From assembly GCA_016617855.1 (NCBI GenBank), contig JAECUM010001807.1, positions 1-64,000 on the forward strand: a stretch of DNA of 64,000 nucleotides, in the 5' to 3' direction. This document shows positions 60,601 through 62,945 of this stretch, one piece after another. Position numbers and translations under genes: made by a program. Within the stretch, counting starts at the first letter, position 1. Each line of letters opens with the position of its first letter. The DNA is from Megalonaias nervosa (taxonomy: Eukaryota > Mollusca > Bivalvia > Unionida > Unionidae). Below the pieces are notes generated by a model, which did not search any database, was not told where the DNA came from, and worked only from the letters and a program-made list of their open reading frames with translations.

Positions 60601-62945
60601 CATTGACTTATGACTGACATTATCAAATAACTTACAATGAAAAAAATGTAAATAAAAACAAAAGGCCAAATAATTGCTTGTAAAAAGGAAATAATTCCAT
60701 CAGAACTAGATATTTTAAATTCTTACTTGGAGACTTTGGCACATTTCTTCAGAGATAGATTTTGAGGCTCTAGCTTGCTGAAGTTGAATTTTAAGTTGAC
60801 TAACTTCCTGGGAAGCAGCTGTAGAATTGAAAAAGTTCAGTAAGCGATATCTCCTCTGCTATAAATATACAATGTAAACTACAGGCAAATCTAGGAAACG
60901 TGTGTGATTTTCTCATTTATGCAATACCCCTTAACCTGAATCTACAATACTGTAATATTGTATACAAGTAATAACAGTGTTCCCCCTAGGGTCATTTACT
61001 GTTGCAGTTCCAATATGCTATCATTTCCCGTTTTTTATTCCACCAATATGCTATATACCAATCATGACATACTTTTATGTTTCCATCTAACCTCTAAAAC
61101 TTGATCTCATAAAGAAACATTTTGTTACATAATTCCAAGTTACTTAATATAATCTGGAATAATTACCCCTTGTTTAGCTATCATCTTTTCTACCTGGCTG
61201 GACCTGATTGCCAGAAATTATGTTGCTATCTGTCACACATGATCTTTGAAAATGTGGAAAATTGAATTTGTATAGCCTAGTCAATGATCCGGTGGATGTA
61301 TCGAGGCATAGTACTAAAAGAATGAGTCATTTTACCCAATATTTCATCCTTTAAACATATGAAAATAGAACTTTTATGAAAACCGTTGCCAATTTCTTTT
61401 TAATGTAACCTATCTGTGAGTTTGCCATTTTATGTTATGCAACATCTATGATGAAGCAACATAATATTTGAATATTCATAACAGTTTTTGTAGTATTTCA
61501 TCAGTATTATTCAATATCTGATGCAAAAACACAAGACTAATGTACATCATAATTTGGAACCTCATACACTAACTTCTCCCCATTTTTGCCAACTTAACAG
61601 TAACCTTATTCTGGCTGGAAAGAAAATTCATTTTGCTAACACTAACACTAACTTCTCCAGGGGCCCCGAGTGGCCGAGTGGTCTAAAGCGCTGATCGTTA
61701 CGGATCACTGCCATCTCACCTCTGTCTGCGTGGGTTCGAGTCCAGACTCGGCTAACGTGGATACGTGAGAAAGCCTGCCAGTAGCTTCTCGTGGGTCGGT
61801 GGTTCTTCCCGGGGTTTTCCAGGGCTCTTCCTCCACCATTAATACTGGCCGCCATGTATAGCCTATCTTGTGCTGAAAAATGGCGTTAAACCCTATAACA
61901 ACAACAACAACTAACTTCTCCCCATTTTTGCCAACTTAACAGTAACCTTATTCTGGCTGGAAAGAAAATTCATTTTGCTCAGATATTACAGTCCAACATG
62001 GCTTCTGAATTATTGGCCCAAATGTTAAGAGCTGAATATGGATCCTGAATAATTAGCTCAGATTACTCACTCTTTATTAATCAACGTTTTTTTCAAATTG
62101 TGAATGGGGCCAAATTTCAGCCCCAAGAAAGGCTTGAAATATCCCTGGAAATTTCCCATAGGGACTTTGACTTTAACATGACAATAAAGAAATATGGTTA
62201 GTAAAGAGAAGAAAGGTATATACTGGCATCACAACATGATATAAGTTAGGAAAGAAGCAAGAAAACTAGATAAAAATATGGACCTTCTTTTATATTTCAT
62301 TGAATTTTTAAAACTTTTATGAAATTTAAAACATGTTGTGATTCTATCATGTGCTAAACAAAGACATAAAAATTCCTGGTGGGATCCCTGAATTACATTA
62401 TCACTGAAACCATCTGCATAATTTTCAAGCCTAAATCTCAATTTGAAGTAATATCATGTTTTTTTTCCAGACAAAAAAAAAGATGAAAAAGAGAAATTTC
62501 TAAACAAAAACCACTCCTTAAAGTACCGTCAACAATAATTATATGAGGCACAGAGGGACACTAGATGAATGGAGGAAACGACAAAATGAATACTACATAA
62601 TATCCACTACTCAATGCCTTGCTACTCAAGACAAAACATGATTCTAGTAAATACATATATTAAATAGTCATCTGACACAGCAATATAAAACTTGCCAATG
62701 CTTTCAAAGCATGACAAATCATGGTTCCAGTTGCTACACACTGAATTATCATTTGGCATAACTAAGTCAGGGACCATGACAACTACAAAATACTTACAGG
62801 ATTCTAACAAATTTCTACATCGTTTCTGACTCTCTTCCAGGCTCTGTGTCAACCGGTTTATTGTCTCTGCCCGAGATATTTGTGTCTCCTCTGCAGCTTT
62901 TACAGCACTGGCCAGTTTTTGTTTCAATGTGCTGATCTCAGTGTC
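1987..62945 (-). CDS. CEP152: CEP152 (centrosomal protein 152 / Asterless-like), partial gene, 18 exons in window
   Basis: This is the gene-level entry; exons are listed separately. CEP152 is the coiled-coil scaffold around the proximal centriole that, in animals studied, recruits PLK4 and is itself recruited with CEP63/CEP57 and CEP192. The joined exons encode almost continuous E/K/R/Q-rich helix with islands that match my recollection of vertebrate CEP152 in the same order: INRLTQSLEESQKRC (exon 1), QEVSQLKIQLQQA (2), LDLGIKK (3), LKAELERCLASN (4), VKVCEEKDN (8), NEYRQFINEHQ (14), QELRDQYLVTVNKIK (17) and RAAETVKQEMLRERT (18). Intron phases agree at all 17 junctions. The vertebrate PLK4-binding N terminus and the start codon lie to the right of the window. 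The stretch between the first and last conserved islands looks several hundred residues longer than in human, mostly in exons 12 and 16. Orthology is strong; exact exon ends are read by eye from splice consensus. Confidence 0.93.
2925..3575. repeat. Foldback (long imperfect inverted repeat) element
   Basis: TGATTCAAGTGTAAAGT near 3060 reappears inverted near 3402-3418. The similarity continues on both sides: AATTATCC/AATTGTCC outward, and AGGTGTTTA.../...TAAACACCT inward. The outer parts also match in inverse (CTTACCTG near 2938; CAGGTAAGG near 3547). The whole looks like a roughly 640-bp palindromic foldback unit with diverged arms. It has no coding capacity. The limits are approximate. Confidence 0.6.
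4661..4911 (-). mobile_element. tRNA-derived SINE copy 1
   Basis: On the minus strand it reads from a tRNA-like head (GGCCGAGTGGTCTAAAAC) through a conserved middle (GTGAGAAAGCTTGCCAGTAG) to a body ending AAACCCTAC and a CAA-repeat tail. It is flanked by an 11-bp direct repeat ACATACATACA (4650-4660 and 4912-4922), which lies in a CATA microsatellite and is therefore weaker evidence than at the other copies. Confidence 0.88.
5230..5660. repeat. 47-bp minisatellite, about 9 copies
   Basis: The unit contains GCTACAACAGGATATAGAC followed by TATGCATTTTCTAATGAGG. The central copies are almost identical and the end copies are diverged, as expected for an array that expands from the middle. It is private to this intron. 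Confidence 0.93.
6143..6520. repeat. About 63-bp minisatellite, about 6 copies
   Basis: The repeated core is AGAATATGACCCATAACC, followed by TGGGCCCAGTAC and AAGTGTTTGAAGA. Copies vary by small indels (one has an extra CAGCT). It lies about 100 bp downstream of exon 17. Confidence 0.9.
6619..6697 (-). CDS. CEP152: CEP152 exon 17 of window
   Basis: 79 nt, phase 0 in, one base over. The acceptor is GTTAATAG and the donor ATCAAAG|GTGGGT. It encodes an acidic stretch TEDEDLDEEM and then VQELRDQYLVTVNKIK, matching vertebrate EELRGQYIKAVKKIK. Together with exon 18 this corresponds roughly to the C-terminal segment reported in vertebrates to pair with CEP63; that role is inferred from position. Confidence 0.92.
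6698..7121 (-). other. Short intron between exons 16 and 17
   Basis: 424 bp of AT-rich sequence with a GTAACA donor and a TTAATAG acceptor. I see no repeat or other element in it. Confidence 0.8.
7122..8060 (-). CDS. CEP152: CEP152 exon 16 of window: second 313-codon helical exon
   Basis: 939 nt, symmetric phase 0-0. The acceptor is AAATTGCAG and the donor GTGCAG|GTAACA. It starts DTSESLSVFEKERIVWFEE and ends QRSVTTTPVQ. Unlike exon 12 it has only one Trp and a more conventional leucine heptad pattern (LKQQLEDA, LVQNLDVLKLELQ), so it is probably a true parallel or antiparallel coiled coil. The last residues (Thr/Pro) break the helix before the acidic linker of exon 17. It has exactly the same length as exon 12, but I see no convincing alignment between them. 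Confidence 0.92.
8440..9330. repeat. Core-repeat family A: about 165-bp units, 5 diverged copies
   Basis: Each unit contains CTATGACTGTGACCTTGACC, AATGAATTGTCTTAGCTTC and CCATCAAGGGGTTTAGGAAA at fixed order and about 165-bp spacing. One copy carries an extra exact-looking 54-bp tandem duplication (8786-8893). A two-copy relative lies at 58740-59040. The arrangement (short runs of roughly 160-bp cores in introns) resembles the pearl/Helentron-associated core repeats described in bivalves; that link is inference. Confidence 0.75.
9405..9594. mobile_element. Harbinger/Tourist-like MITE, copy 1
   Basis: 190 bp with terminal inverted repeats of about 26 bp (left GGGCTGTTCCATTTAAACAT, right its complement ending GGAACAGCCC). 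It is flanked by TAA on both sides (9402-9404 and 9595-9597). A 3-bp TWA target duplication and GGG...CCC ends fit PIF/Harbinger elements. It has no coding sequence and is therefore non-autonomous. Related copies are at 59051-59240 and, split in two, at about 50190-50809. Confidence 0.8.
9706..10078. repeat. 61/62-bp minisatellite with a dimeric pattern, 6 copies
   Basis: Units contain AGGTTTAAAATTAAACC, a near-perfect small palindrome, then TTTGGAGTTCATTTATTTC. Units starting GTTGTTTAGG alternate strictly with units starting GTTGTTAGG or GCTGTTAGG, so the true period is a 123-bp dimer. The array keeps long plus-strand frames open by chance; I do not regard these as genes. Confidence 0.93.
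10259..10357 (-). CDS. CEP152: CEP152 exon 15 of window
   Basis: 99 nt, 33 codons, symmetric phase 0-0. The acceptor is ATGTTTTAG and the donor AGCCAG|GTAAAC. It encodes IELEQRFEAEIQILKQKETH then LQQQLKDALNTSQ. Its length, splice sites and phase make it a convincing small coding exon lying between exons 14 and 16. Confidence 0.88.
10358..10672 (-). other. Short intron between exons 14 and 15
   Basis: 315 bp, AT-rich, with no recognisable repeat or regulatory element. Confidence 0.8.
10673..10909 (-). CDS. CEP152: CEP152 exon 14 of window
   Basis: 237 nt, 79 codons, symmetric phase 0-0. The acceptor is TAATATCAG and the donor GAGAAG|GTATGG. It starts ELESLKLQTEKLQSELL and contains QDQHENEYRQFINEHQD, matching vertebrate QEQNEQDYRQFLDDHRN, one of the best-conserved islands of the family. 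It ends REQHNKEK. Confidence 0.94.
11671..11779. repeat. Hairpin-core element copy a (truncated)
   Basis: Contains the family hairpin (about 11689-11749): AAACTGCAAAAACCCAGATC facing GCAATGACAGATCTGAGCAT and TGTGCAG, followed by the right flank ending TAAGTGAGTAA. The outer left arm is missing. The full-length structure is described at 43091-43293. Confidence 0.65.
12609..12853. repeat. 41-bp minisatellite in 82-bp dimers
   Basis: The core is GGAAATGCCTATTCCAGCCC. Units ending AAACATATTATT alternate with units ending AAATGCATTACT, giving an 82-bp dimer. Because 41 is not a multiple of three, the same array is open in several overlapping plus-strand frames; these are artefacts. Confidence 0.93.
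13334..13492. mobile_element. Possible hAT-type MITE
   Basis: About 159 bp with ends TAGGGGTCTCAAAC and (inverted) TAGGAGTCACAAAC, and an interior with GTGGCCC / TGGGCCA motifs. These ends and interior recall the CAGGGGTCTCAAAC...GGCCC pattern of hAT-derived MITEs. An 8-bp target duplication is not convincing (CCCTAAAG against CCTTAATT), so the call is tentative. Confidence 0.45.
13889..13996 (-). CDS. CEP152: CEP152 exon 13 of window
   Basis: 108 nt, 36 codons, symmetric phase 0-0. The acceptor is TTTCTCAG and the donor AAGGAG|GTCAGT. It encodes MKQVLQEAREEWNREHNMEL followed by a Ser/Thr-rich linker (INTSSAEVSQSLLKE). AREEWNREH resembles vertebrate ARSEWNKEK, which precedes the YRQF motif of the next exon. 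The ATG at its first codon is internal. Confidence 0.9.
14042..14272 (-). mobile_element. tRNA-derived SINE copy 2
   Basis: Minus-strand copy of the same family with a diverged head and a shortened TTG tail. It is flanked by the 8-bp duplication ACTAAAAC (14034-14041 and 14273-14280). It lies just upstream of exon 13 in the direction of transcription. Confidence 0.87.
15650..16520. repeat. 34-bp minisatellite, about 25 copies
   Basis: The unit reads TATAGTGAGAACAGTGTTAT then GTACCTAACAACAG. Units with GAGAAC or GAAAAC and with ACCTAAC or ACTTAAC alternate in recurrent orders, suggesting multi-unit duplications. A few units lack three or more bases. Intergenic-looking sequence on both sides has no further feature. 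Confidence 0.95.
17080..18560. repeat. Core-repeat family B: about 165-bp units, about 7 copies, split by a SINE
   Basis: Diverged units share TTCATTTAGGA, CATCATAAAAAGTCTTTTAG, GAAAACCCCATGT and GGCCATATTGGATGTCAGA in fixed order. The run is interrupted at 18196-18447 by SINE copy 3 and resumes after it. A second run of this family lies at 43840-44260. It is of unknown function and is probably part of a non-autonomous mobile element. Confidence 0.72.
18196..18447 (-). mobile_element. tRNA-derived SINE copy 3
   Basis: 252 bp, minus strand, well preserved from a GGGGCCCCAAGTGGCTGAG head to a CAA tail (TTGTTGTTAT on plus). It is flanked by a perfect 11-bp duplication TTCAGGTGAAG (18185-18195 and 18448-18458), which proves insertion into core-repeat family B. 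Confidence 0.95.
18830..19478. repeat. 30-33-bp minisatellite with about 122-bp higher-order unit
   Basis: Monomers read GTGGTATAATGAAACTAATG then ACCTTGCATT or ACCTCTTGCACT. A four-monomer block (CTCTTGCACTGTGG, AAGTAATAACC, CTTACATT, CCTTGCAT) recurs at about 122-bp steps. The array ends about 60 bp short of exon 12's donor. Long minus-strand frames through it are repeat artefacts. Confidence 0.93.
19542..20480 (-). CDS. CEP152: CEP152 exon 12 of window: 313-codon helical exon with Trp-spaced repeats
   Basis: 939 nt, symmetric phase 0-0. The acceptor is GTGTTGTCAG and the donor AATGAG|GTATGG. It starts EFEEKLNNI and ends EQRIENE. It is almost pure E/K/R/Q helix with no Pro or Gly-rich breaks. 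Three adjacent modules of 31 residues share the pattern E-F-x-Q-R-L-E-x-E-K-x-x-W (EFRQRLEAEKQRW, EFHQRLETEKQRW, EFIQRLEDEKVKW). Before them, Trp recurs at about 18-19-residue steps. The segment could form a coiled coil or, given the dense opposite charges, a single stable alpha helix. It is much longer than the matching vertebrate region as I remember it. Confidence 0.92.
20481..22359 (-). other. Intron 11 (between exons 11 and 12), first part: no clear element
   Basis: AT-rich. The stretch 21240-21780 has phrases such as AGTTTCATTAAAATACC and AGTTTCATGAAGATATATC that look like another diverged dispersed core repeat, also hinted at near 33750-33840. I could not define a unit. Nothing coding is recognised. 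Confidence 0.45.
22360..23360. repeat. Core-repeat family C: about 150-bp units
   Basis: Units share GTGACCTTGAC, TTGACCCCAAAAT, CTTACCCCAAGTGCAAGCCA and TTATTGTGCAGAAACCA. About three units run through 22360-22790 and more diverged ones through 23130-23350. Relatives are at 34520-34760 and 35341-35420, the last of these split by SINE copy 6. Confidence 0.68.
23960..24198 (-). CDS. CEP152: CEP152 exon 11 of window (start of Trp-spaced helix)
   Basis: 239 nt: two bases completing an Ala codon, then 79 codons. The acceptor is TTAATCACAG and the donor GATGCA|GTGAGT. It contains EWQAESSQLLEEEQKKW, EKLKW and KERKKW: Trp residues recur every 15-19 residues, each preceded by a basic cluster. Vertebrate CEP152 has a shorter version of the same pattern (QKKW, KEKW). 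It continues directly into exon 12. Confidence 0.9.
24942..24995. repeat. (GT)n microsatellite
   Basis: Uninterrupted GT dinucleotide tract of about 27 repeats in the intron between exons 10 and 11. The remaining roughly 1.6 kb of this intron shows no other element. Confidence 0.98.
25900..26047 (-). CDS. CEP152: CEP152 exon 10 of window
   Basis: 148 nt, phase 0 in, one base over. The acceptor is TTATTGGTAG and the donor AATGAGG|GTGAGA. It encodes VAMSKVLWLEEHKSTKEQAI, then an acidic/basic helix ending SEQRLNE. WLEE preceded by a hydrophobic heptad resembles vertebrate VxNAHQRWLEEL. It follows the longest intron of the window (14.1 kb). The conserved vertebrate order is kept across it, so no conserved exon appears to be missing. 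Confidence 0.88.
26931..27391 (-). mobile_element. tRNA-derived SINE copy 4 (outer, interrupted)
   Basis: The tail half lies at 26931-27003 and the head half at 27235-27391, both minus strand. Between them sits another SINE (27004-27234). The junction carries TGCAGAAA on both sides, which is the target duplication of the inner insertion. The outer copy is the more diverged, consistent with greater age. Confidence 0.85.
27004..27234 (-). mobile_element. tRNA-derived SINE copy 5, nested inside copy 4
   Basis: Minus-strand copy with the middle domain CCACTGGCAAGCTTTCTCAC on plus. It is bounded by TGCAGAAA at 26996-27003 and 27235-27242. Both copies have the same orientation. Confidence 0.86.
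27399..27500. repeat. Hairpin-core element copy e (left half only)
   Basis: AGCATAGACCCTGATATGCC, GATCTATATTGTTTGC and CTACTGATTACTCC match the left half of the 43091-43293 element (ATGCTACTGATTACTCC). The hairpin right arm is absent. It is immediately next to SINE copy 4. Confidence 0.5.
27501..30724 (-). other. Intron 9 (between exons 9 and 10), middle part: one TTA microsatellite, otherwise nothing
   Basis: A short TTA/ATT tract at about 28743-28785 is the only defined feature. The rest is AT-rich sequence without open frames or recognised repeats. Confidence 0.6.
30725..31490. repeat. 20-bp minisatellite, about 37 copies
   Basis: The unit is GAGTTAAGGTGAATATAAAT with frequent variants (AAGATG for AAGGTG, GAGCATT for GAGAGTT, GTAAAT for ATAAAT). 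Variant order suggests block duplications. It lies deep in the 14-kb intron. Confidence 0.96.
32040..32236. repeat. Hairpin-core element copy b
   Basis: The outer arms are inverted repeats (left TACTTGCTTACAGGAAAGTC; right ACTTACAAGCAAGTA). The internal hairpin spans about 32155-32214 (AAACTGCATAGACCCAGAAC and the facing TGGCAGATCTGAATCTGCAG). It is similar to copies at 11671, 39821 and 43091. Confidence 0.72.
32237..34519 (-). other. Intron 9 segment without defined features apart from a TAT microsatellite
   Basis: A TTA/TAT trinucleotide tract runs from about 32831 to 32866. The rest is AT-rich with no recognised element or open frame. Confidence 0.6.
34520..35420. repeat. Core-repeat family C, second locus, split by a SINE
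   Basis: GTGACCTTGACCTTTGATAC, CATCTAGCCATCTAC and TTTTGACCCCAAAAT (34520-34760) match family C. After SINE copy 6, 35341-35420 continues it with TTCTTCTTTCAGTCATAGTG. Confidence 0.6.
35085..35339 (-). mobile_element. tRNA-derived SINE copy 6
   Basis: Full-length minus-strand copy with a TTG-repeat tail on plus and a GGACCCTGGGTGGCTGAG-like head on minus. The flanks AAGATATTGT and AACTTATTGT agree at 8 of 10 positions and may be a decayed target duplication. A further roughly 70-bp fragment of the family lies at 35423-35492. Confidence 0.85.
35790..36730 (-). pseudogene. Degenerate mariner-type transposase
   Basis: Read on the minus strand in shifting frames, the sequence gives mariner transposase landmarks in the right order: STILRWFHWFKDD, then GDDSHSGRLTSD (the GDDxRSGRP motif), then NILKNHMKLRKVCEW (family pattern HLGMRKV), then QGDNAPAHKCA (catalytic D with DNAxxH), then HFPYNSDLAPVIF (YSPDLAP motif). 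Stops and frameshifts separate these blocks, so it is inactive. Terminal inverted repeats were not identified. Confidence 0.8.
37059..37178. repeat. 29-bp minisatellite, 4 copies
   Basis: Units share AAAGTCTGCCCATTCCTTCC, with diverged ends. Small array. Confidence 0.85.
37179..39600 (-). other. Intron 9 segment, nothing recognised
   Basis: AT-rich sequence with scattered short open frames but no domain, repeat array or transposon end that I can identify. Confidence 0.5.
39626..39690. repeat. (TA)n microsatellite
   Basis: Near-pure TA dinucleotide tract of about 32 repeats, able to form a cruciform. Confidence 0.97.
39821..40015. repeat. Hairpin-core element copy c
   Basis: The left arm is TACTTGCATATTAGTTGAAT then CCAATCGCAAATTGC. 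The hairpin core spans about 39938-39998 (CAGACCCCGATCCGCCAGTG facing GATGGCAGATCATGG). The right arm is diverged. It ends about 130 bp from exon 9's donor. Confidence 0.65.
40146..40295 (-). CDS. CEP152: CEP152 exon 9 of window
   Basis: 150 nt, 50 codons, symmetric phase 0-0. The acceptor is GTATTCTAG and the donor GCCAAG|GTAAAG. It starts IRTELEETKVREVELAREEA and ends EEEMKKMLDAK, a highly charged helix with no Trp. Conservation is mainly compositional. The assignment rests on good splice sites, phase continuity and position. Confidence 0.88.
40980..42556. mobile_element. 1.58-kb terminal-inverted-repeat DNA transposon (pogo/Tc1-mariner-like), probably non-autonomous
   Basis: The left end CACCACTCCCTCGATAACTC is mirrored at the right end (GAGTTATTGAGGGAGTGGTG), and the element is flanked by TA on both sides (40978-40979 and 42557-42558). 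Further inside, both ends carry CTCGATAACTC-type subrepeats with a GCTTWTARCGCAG motif. This end structure with a TA target fits the pogo/Tigger branch of Tc1/mariner. No transposase motif was found; the internal frames are short (84 residues at most). The interior may be a deletion derivative or captured sequence. Confidence 0.8.
43091..43293. repeat. Hairpin-core element copy d (best preserved)
   Basis: The outer inverted repeats of about 43 bp share GAGTCCAACTGCAAAC exactly. Inside, at 43204-43264, two arms of about 30 bp (AAACTGCACAGACCCAGATA... and its near complement) face each other across a single base, with one small bulge: a nearly perfect hairpin. The same core occurs in copies at 11671, 32040 and 39821. 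It is non-coding and of unknown type. Confidence 0.8.
43840..44260. repeat. Core-repeat family B, second locus, about 3 units
   Basis: Units contain AGACATCACAAGAAGTCTTT, GAAAGCTCA/AAAACCC and GGCCATATTACATATCAGAT in the same order as at 17080-18560. Confidence 0.7.
44621..44744 (-). CDS. CEP152: CEP152 exon 8 of window
   Basis: 124 nt. The acceptor is CTATTTCAG and the donor AACCAG|GTAGGT. It begins by completing an Arg codon, then QELEATEEELMKVKEEY and VKVCEEKDNIKRQLEEE. VKVCEEKDN corresponds to LEVCREKDN of vertebrate CEP152, one of the clearest matches. It ends in phase 0 at LNQ. Confidence 0.93.
45146..45393 (-). mobile_element. tRNA-derived SINE copy 7
   Basis: Minus-strand full-length copy; the box-A region of the head is slightly truncated. 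It is flanked by a perfect 11-bp duplication TTTTATTTTGT (45135-45145 and 45394-45404). Confidence 0.94.
45405..46972 (-). other. Intron between exons 7 and 8, remainder: nothing recognised
   Basis: AT-rich sequence with no identifiable repeat, exon or transposon end. Confidence 0.55.
46973..47101 (-). CDS. CEP152: CEP152 exon 7 of window
   Basis: 129 nt: one base to complete the Arg codon, 42 codons, two bases over. The acceptor is ATTTTTTTCAG and the donor AACTTAG|GTAAAA. It encodes VQRACEQVSETSREQLRQEL and ends RYENECSKL. It aligns with the vertebrate stretch that begins with CERTYQQ and runs through the Leu/Glu-rich helix before the EVCREKDN motif. Confidence 0.9.
47102..48600 (-). other. 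Intron between exons 6 and 7, first part: nothing recognised
   Basis: AT-rich sequence between exon 7 and the LINE relic. No array, SINE or exon seen. Confidence 0.55.
48600..50110 (-). pseudogene. Degenerate non-LTR retrotransposon (LINE) reverse transcriptase
   Basis: On the minus strand, right to left, it shows ARQRGDKCPGSDFL; then FVPDDFTKVTILPLLKSK and NYRTIALMAIISKIFE; then LDTSKAFDRVSHW; then GVRKGGVISTLLFNIYI; then a catalytic FCDD (normally FADD or YADD) at about 49288-49299; then a C-terminal LKICEQYALAFDIIYNTQKS and YLGHILKS...VCSQRNMFLCKF region. These are the ordered RT motifs of jockey/CR1/L2-like LINEs. Several stops and frameshifts break it, and the Ala of the catalytic motif is Cys. 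No endonuclease domain is seen, so it is 5'-truncated and dead. Confidence 0.88.
50190..50809. mobile_element. Harbinger/Tourist-like MITE, copy 2, split by another MITE
   Basis: 50190-50315 (GGTACTTTTAATGTGGATTA, ATGCAATTTAGAATTTTGAA, ATACTGGCATA) matches the interior of the 59051-59240 copy. 50754-50809 completes it with AAAAAAATGCC and a right end GAAACAGCCC. The element inserted between the halves is listed separately. The left terminal repeat is diverged. Confidence 0.75.
50316..50753. mobile_element. Pogo/Tigger-like MITE inserted in a Harbinger-like MITE
   Basis: 438 bp. The ends CAGGTAAAACCCGTTATAA and its exact complement are flanked by TA (50314-50315 and 50754-50755). Extra GTTATAAC/CTTATAACG subrepeats lie inside the left end, as is common in Tigger-type elements. 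No coding sequence is present. Confidence 0.88.
50857..51625. repeat. About 46-bp minisatellite, about 17 copies, partly in 92-bp dimers
   Basis: Units read GTATGCCAACAAGGTCCCCA then TAATACTTCACCATCATGAC. In the first half, two unit types (CATGGTTCCCATAATACATC and AAGGTCCCTATAATCCCTTA) alternate; the second half is monomeric. Confidence 0.9.
51626..53104 (-). other. Intron between exons 6 and 7, last part: nothing recognised
   Basis: AT-rich sequence with an A-rich stretch near 51768-51815. No element or exon identified. Confidence 0.55.
53105..53235 (-). CDS. CEP152: CEP152 exon 6 of window
   Basis: 131 nt, phase 0 in, two bases left over. The acceptor is GTTCACCAG and the donor GAACG|GTAAGC. 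It encodes EMKKRLEEVAASEERL followed by INQELNKQISDMVKEYDQDK, which corresponds to the vertebrate segment NxxLxxQMxxMVQDFDxDKxxAVxR. The terminal Arg codon is completed by exon 7. Confidence 0.9.
54405..54735. repeat. About 46-bp minisatellite, about 7 diverged copies
   Basis: Units share TTGCCTGATGAAAAAGCCCA, GAGGATGCACAGGAGTTTTA. Copy-to-copy divergence is higher than in most other arrays here. Confidence 0.85.
55843..56496. repeat. 57-bp minisatellite abutting the exon 5 splice donor, about 12 copies
   Basis: The unit contains CTTTGGAAGGATTTGTCTAT, CCTATACCTATTTGACTACA and TGTTACAACTTCTAGTC. Because 57 is a multiple of three, a 230-codon plus-strand frame with 19-residue repeats stays open through it. 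Two units lack the same short segment before TTTGGAAGG. The last unit ends within 10 bp of the exon 5 donor. I treat the open frame as a by-product. Confidence 0.94.
56503..56628 (-). CDS. CEP152: CEP152 exon 5 of window
   Basis: 126 nt, 42 codons, symmetric phase 0-0. The acceptor is ATATTCAG and the donor CTGGAG|GTAAGA. The product starts RRIQELEECMRPGDK and ends LLEDLE. Its splice donor lies only a few bases from a 57-bp minisatellite that fills the start of the following intron. Confidence 0.88.
56864..57150. repeat. 41-bp minisatellite, 7 copies
   Basis: Units read CATGATGAATGTATGCTATC then AACACAAATTCAAGATC, in the 1.2-kb intron between exons 4 and 5. Confidence 0.9.
57400..57680. repeat. 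About 50-60-bp diverged tandem repeat, 4-5 copies
   Basis: Units share CCAGTACCCCATGGAAAATA, GTGAATTCACAGTG and a TTACATTGTATAC spacer. Copy lengths vary. Confidence 0.75.
57855..58050 (-). CDS. CEP152: CEP152 exon 4 of window
   Basis: 196 nt. The acceptor is TTTTTTTAG and the donor CAAAAA|GTAAGA. Its first base completes the Lys codon begun in exon 3. It encodes TTMTSGSDDIVSNLKAEL, then ERCLASNRQKRQEV, and continues as an acidic/basic coiled coil ending TVEEQK. LKAExxxxLxSNxxKR matches vertebrate CEP152. The in-frame Met near the start is internal, because splicing from exon 3 is in phase. Confidence 0.92.
58740..59040. repeat. Core-repeat family A, second locus, 2 units
   Basis: CTATGACTGTGACCTTAACC, CATAGGGGCAAACA and CCATCAAGGGGTTTAGGAAA match 8440-9330. 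It is immediately followed by a Harbinger-like MITE, as at the first locus. Confidence 0.72.
59051..59240. mobile_element. Harbinger/Tourist-like MITE, copy 3
   Basis: About 190 bp with a left end ACTGTTCCAGTAAAACATAC and a right end CATGTATGTTGAAATGG, AAAAGCCC. The interior TTTCAATGTGGAGTAGTGAC is shared with copies at 9405 and 50190. The terminal GGG is mutated to AA at the left. Confidence 0.72.
59543..59797 (+). mobile_element. tRNA-derived SINE copy 8 (plus strand)
   Basis: Plus-strand copy with a diverged head, the middle domain ATGTGAGAAAACTTGCCAGT and a CAACAACAACAA tail. It is flanked by a perfect 10-bp duplication ACATCATGTT (59533-59542 and 59798-59807). It lies 110 bp upstream of the exon 3 donor and is antisense to CEP152. 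Confidence 0.93.
59911..60092 (-). CDS. CEP152: CEP152 exon 3 of window
   Basis: 182 nt, phase 0 in, two bases left over. The acceptor is CACTTTCAG and the donor CCAAA|GTAACT. The product starts DEIKDLKEQLSMFESAS, has SSLGV, then a Gly/His/Asp-rich non-helical stretch, then LDLGIKK. The ESAxxLG...DLGIKK spacing is characteristic of CEP152 and marks a break between two coiled-coil blocks. Confidence 0.93.
60093..60726 (-). other. Intron between exons 2 and 3, nothing recognised
   Basis: 634 bp, AT-rich, no repeat array or transposon. Confidence 0.65.
60727..60818 (-). CDS. CEP152: CEP152 exon 2 of window
   Basis: 92 nt, short and easily missed. The acceptor is ATTCTACAG and the donor CTCCAA|GTAAGA. 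It takes one base from exon 1 to complete a Ser codon, then reads ASQEVSQLKIQLQQARAS and ends CQSLQ. The QEVxQLxxQLQQA pattern matches vertebrate CEP152 immediately after the SLEESQK motif of exon 1, confirming the join. Confidence 0.9.
61567..61982. repeat. About 70-bp direct repeat flanking a SINE
   Basis: CTAACTTCTCCCCATTTTTG and the following sequence through GGAAAGAAAATTCATTTTGC occur at about 61568-61636 and again at 61911-61979, apparently near identical. The intervening sequence consists of a short ACTAACACTAAC bridge and SINE copy 9. Confidence 0.9.
61659..61909 (+). mobile_element. tRNA-derived SINE copy 9 (youngest-looking)
   Basis: 251 bp, plus strand. It has an intact tRNA-like head with a box-A-like TGGCCGAGTGGTCTAA (61671-61686) and a box-B-like GGTTCGAGTCC (61733-61743), the middle domain GTGAGAAAGCCTGCCAGTAG and tail ACAACAACAACAA. 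It is flanked by a perfect 12-bp duplication ACTAACTTCTCC (61647-61658 and 61910-61921). It is the best reference for the family; the head looks Leu/Ser-tRNA-like, which I have not verified. Confidence 0.96.
61983..62797 (-). other. Intron between exons 1 and 2, remainder: nothing recognised
   Basis: AT-rich with no identified element. Confidence 0.6.
62798..62945 (-). CDS. CEP152: CEP152 exon 1 of window
   Basis: 148 nt, phase 0 in, one base left over. The acceptor is ...GTCTAG and the donor TCCT|GTAAGT. It encodes a helix starting DTEISTLKQKL and ending NLLES. INRLTQSLEESQKRC corresponds to INKLTRSLEESQKQC of vertebrate CEP152, which places this exon about a quarter of the way into the protein. 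No further exon is recognisable between here and the right edge, so the N terminus is outside the window. Confidence 0.92.

Noticed and set aside
61659..61760. Possible tRNA gene (box A and box B present)
   Set aside because: The sequence continues without a break into the SINE body and CAA tail and is flanked by a target duplication, so it is the promoter head of a SINE, not a tRNA gene.
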